Shown here: positions 23,336-23,408 of the stretch, piece by piece
Layout of the letters: every line of letters begins with the position of its first letter
Numbering within the stretch: position 1 is the first letter of the stretch
Assembly (NCBI GenBank): GCA_900539695.1
Contig: UQDG01000029.1
Span: 1-23,408 of the forward strand
Direction of reading: 5' to 3'
DNA: 23,408 nucleotides
Source of the DNA: an uncultured Oscillospiraceae bacterium
GTDB lineage: Bacteria; Bacillota; Clostridia; Oscillospirales; Ruminococcaceae
Made by a program: the position numbers and the translations under genes
The notes under the pieces: model-generated
Database searches by the model: none
Seen by the model: the letters and a program-made list of their open reading frames with translations, nothing else
Told to the model about the DNA's origin: nothing

Positions 23336-23408
23336 ATGCCAAAAGGATATCGGAAGTACAACGGAACGCAGAAGGTAGAAATCATTAAACGAATCCACAG
23401 AGAAAACC
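23336..23408 (+). CDS. IS3-family transposase OrfA, N-terminus only
   Basis: The 24 visible codons read MPKGYRKYNGTQKVEIIKRI and four more residues before the window ends. A basic start followed by a helix leading to a helix-turn-helix fits the OrfA of IS3/IS150 elements and agrees with the terminal-repeat pattern 60 nt upstream. GGGGTG lies 7 nt before the ATG. Subfamily and intactness cannot be judged. Confidence 0.72.
   Translation, partial: MPKGYRKYNGTQKVEIIKRIHREN

Larger units (their letters stand above)
23275..23408 (+). mobile_element. Left end of an IS3-family (IS150-like) insertion sequence
   Basis: The stretch from 23275 begins with TG and continues with a CCCCA block and GTTAGACAG, the pattern of IS3/IS150-type terminal inverted repeats (about 23275-23300). 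The start of a transposase gene follows at 23336. The right end and target duplication lie outside the window. The insertion is 30 bp after the hydrogenase stop. Confidence 0.78.

Overview
This is a bacterial chromosomal window of moderately high G+C (visibly around 55-60%) with strong Shine-Dalgarno sites, TTGACA/TATAAT-type promoters and compact co-directional operons. The gene set points to an anaerobic Firmicute of the Ruminococcaceae/Oscillospiraceae, perhaps the Faecalibacterium-Subdoligranulum-Gemmiger group: an rpmF-DUF177 operon, a der-DUF512-plsY cluster, a ten-gene F-type ATP synthase operon, a group-B-like [FeFe] hydrogenase, MtaB, and a cysteine desulfurase paired with a TtcA-like thiolase. 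The lineage is an inference from gene content; no rRNA is present.

Layout. 1-1861 (minus): a tRNA-thiolation pair, cysteine desulfurase then a TtcA-family protein that runs off the left edge. 1862-2128: a divergent control region with a promoter for each side, a 19-bp palindrome and an attenuator-like leader for the MATE exporter (2129-3463, plus). 3464-4700: a transcription-punctuation zone holding a solitary type IV pilin-like gene (minus) and a tRNA-Pro(GGG) gene. 4765-12099 (minus): the operon atpZ-atpI-atpB-E-F-H-A-G-D-C, with one clear promoter at the start and one terminator at the end. 12173-12575: a free-standing 102-residue protein of unknown function. 12589-16010 (minus): DUF512 radical-SAM protein, der and plsY, nearly gapless. 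16048-16852 (minus): DUF177 and rpmF. 16894-18807 (minus): pgi followed by a small P-loop protein. 18837-20042 (minus): a D-Ala-D-Ala carboxypeptidase, divergent from mtaB (20173-21477, plus). 21569-23244 (plus): the hydrogenase with a structured 5' leader. 23275 to the right edge: the left end of an IS3/IS150-like insertion sequence.

How the genes fit together. The ATP synthase c subunit carries glutamates at both ion-site positions plus the Ser/Tyr residues of Na+-binding rings, so the enzyme may be sodium-coupled. Its a subunit has an extra hydrophobic hairpin between the essential Arg and the last helix. The hydrogenase would dispose of fermentative reductant. Most other genes are housekeeping (translation, tRNA modification, glycolysis, phospholipid and cell-wall synthesis). 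The points most worth following up are the MATE attenuator, the hydrogenase leader RNA, the ATP synthase ion-path features and two A/T-rich perfect palindromes that abut the -35 boxes of unrelated promoters. I did not find a defence system, prophage, CRISPR array or biosynthetic cluster.
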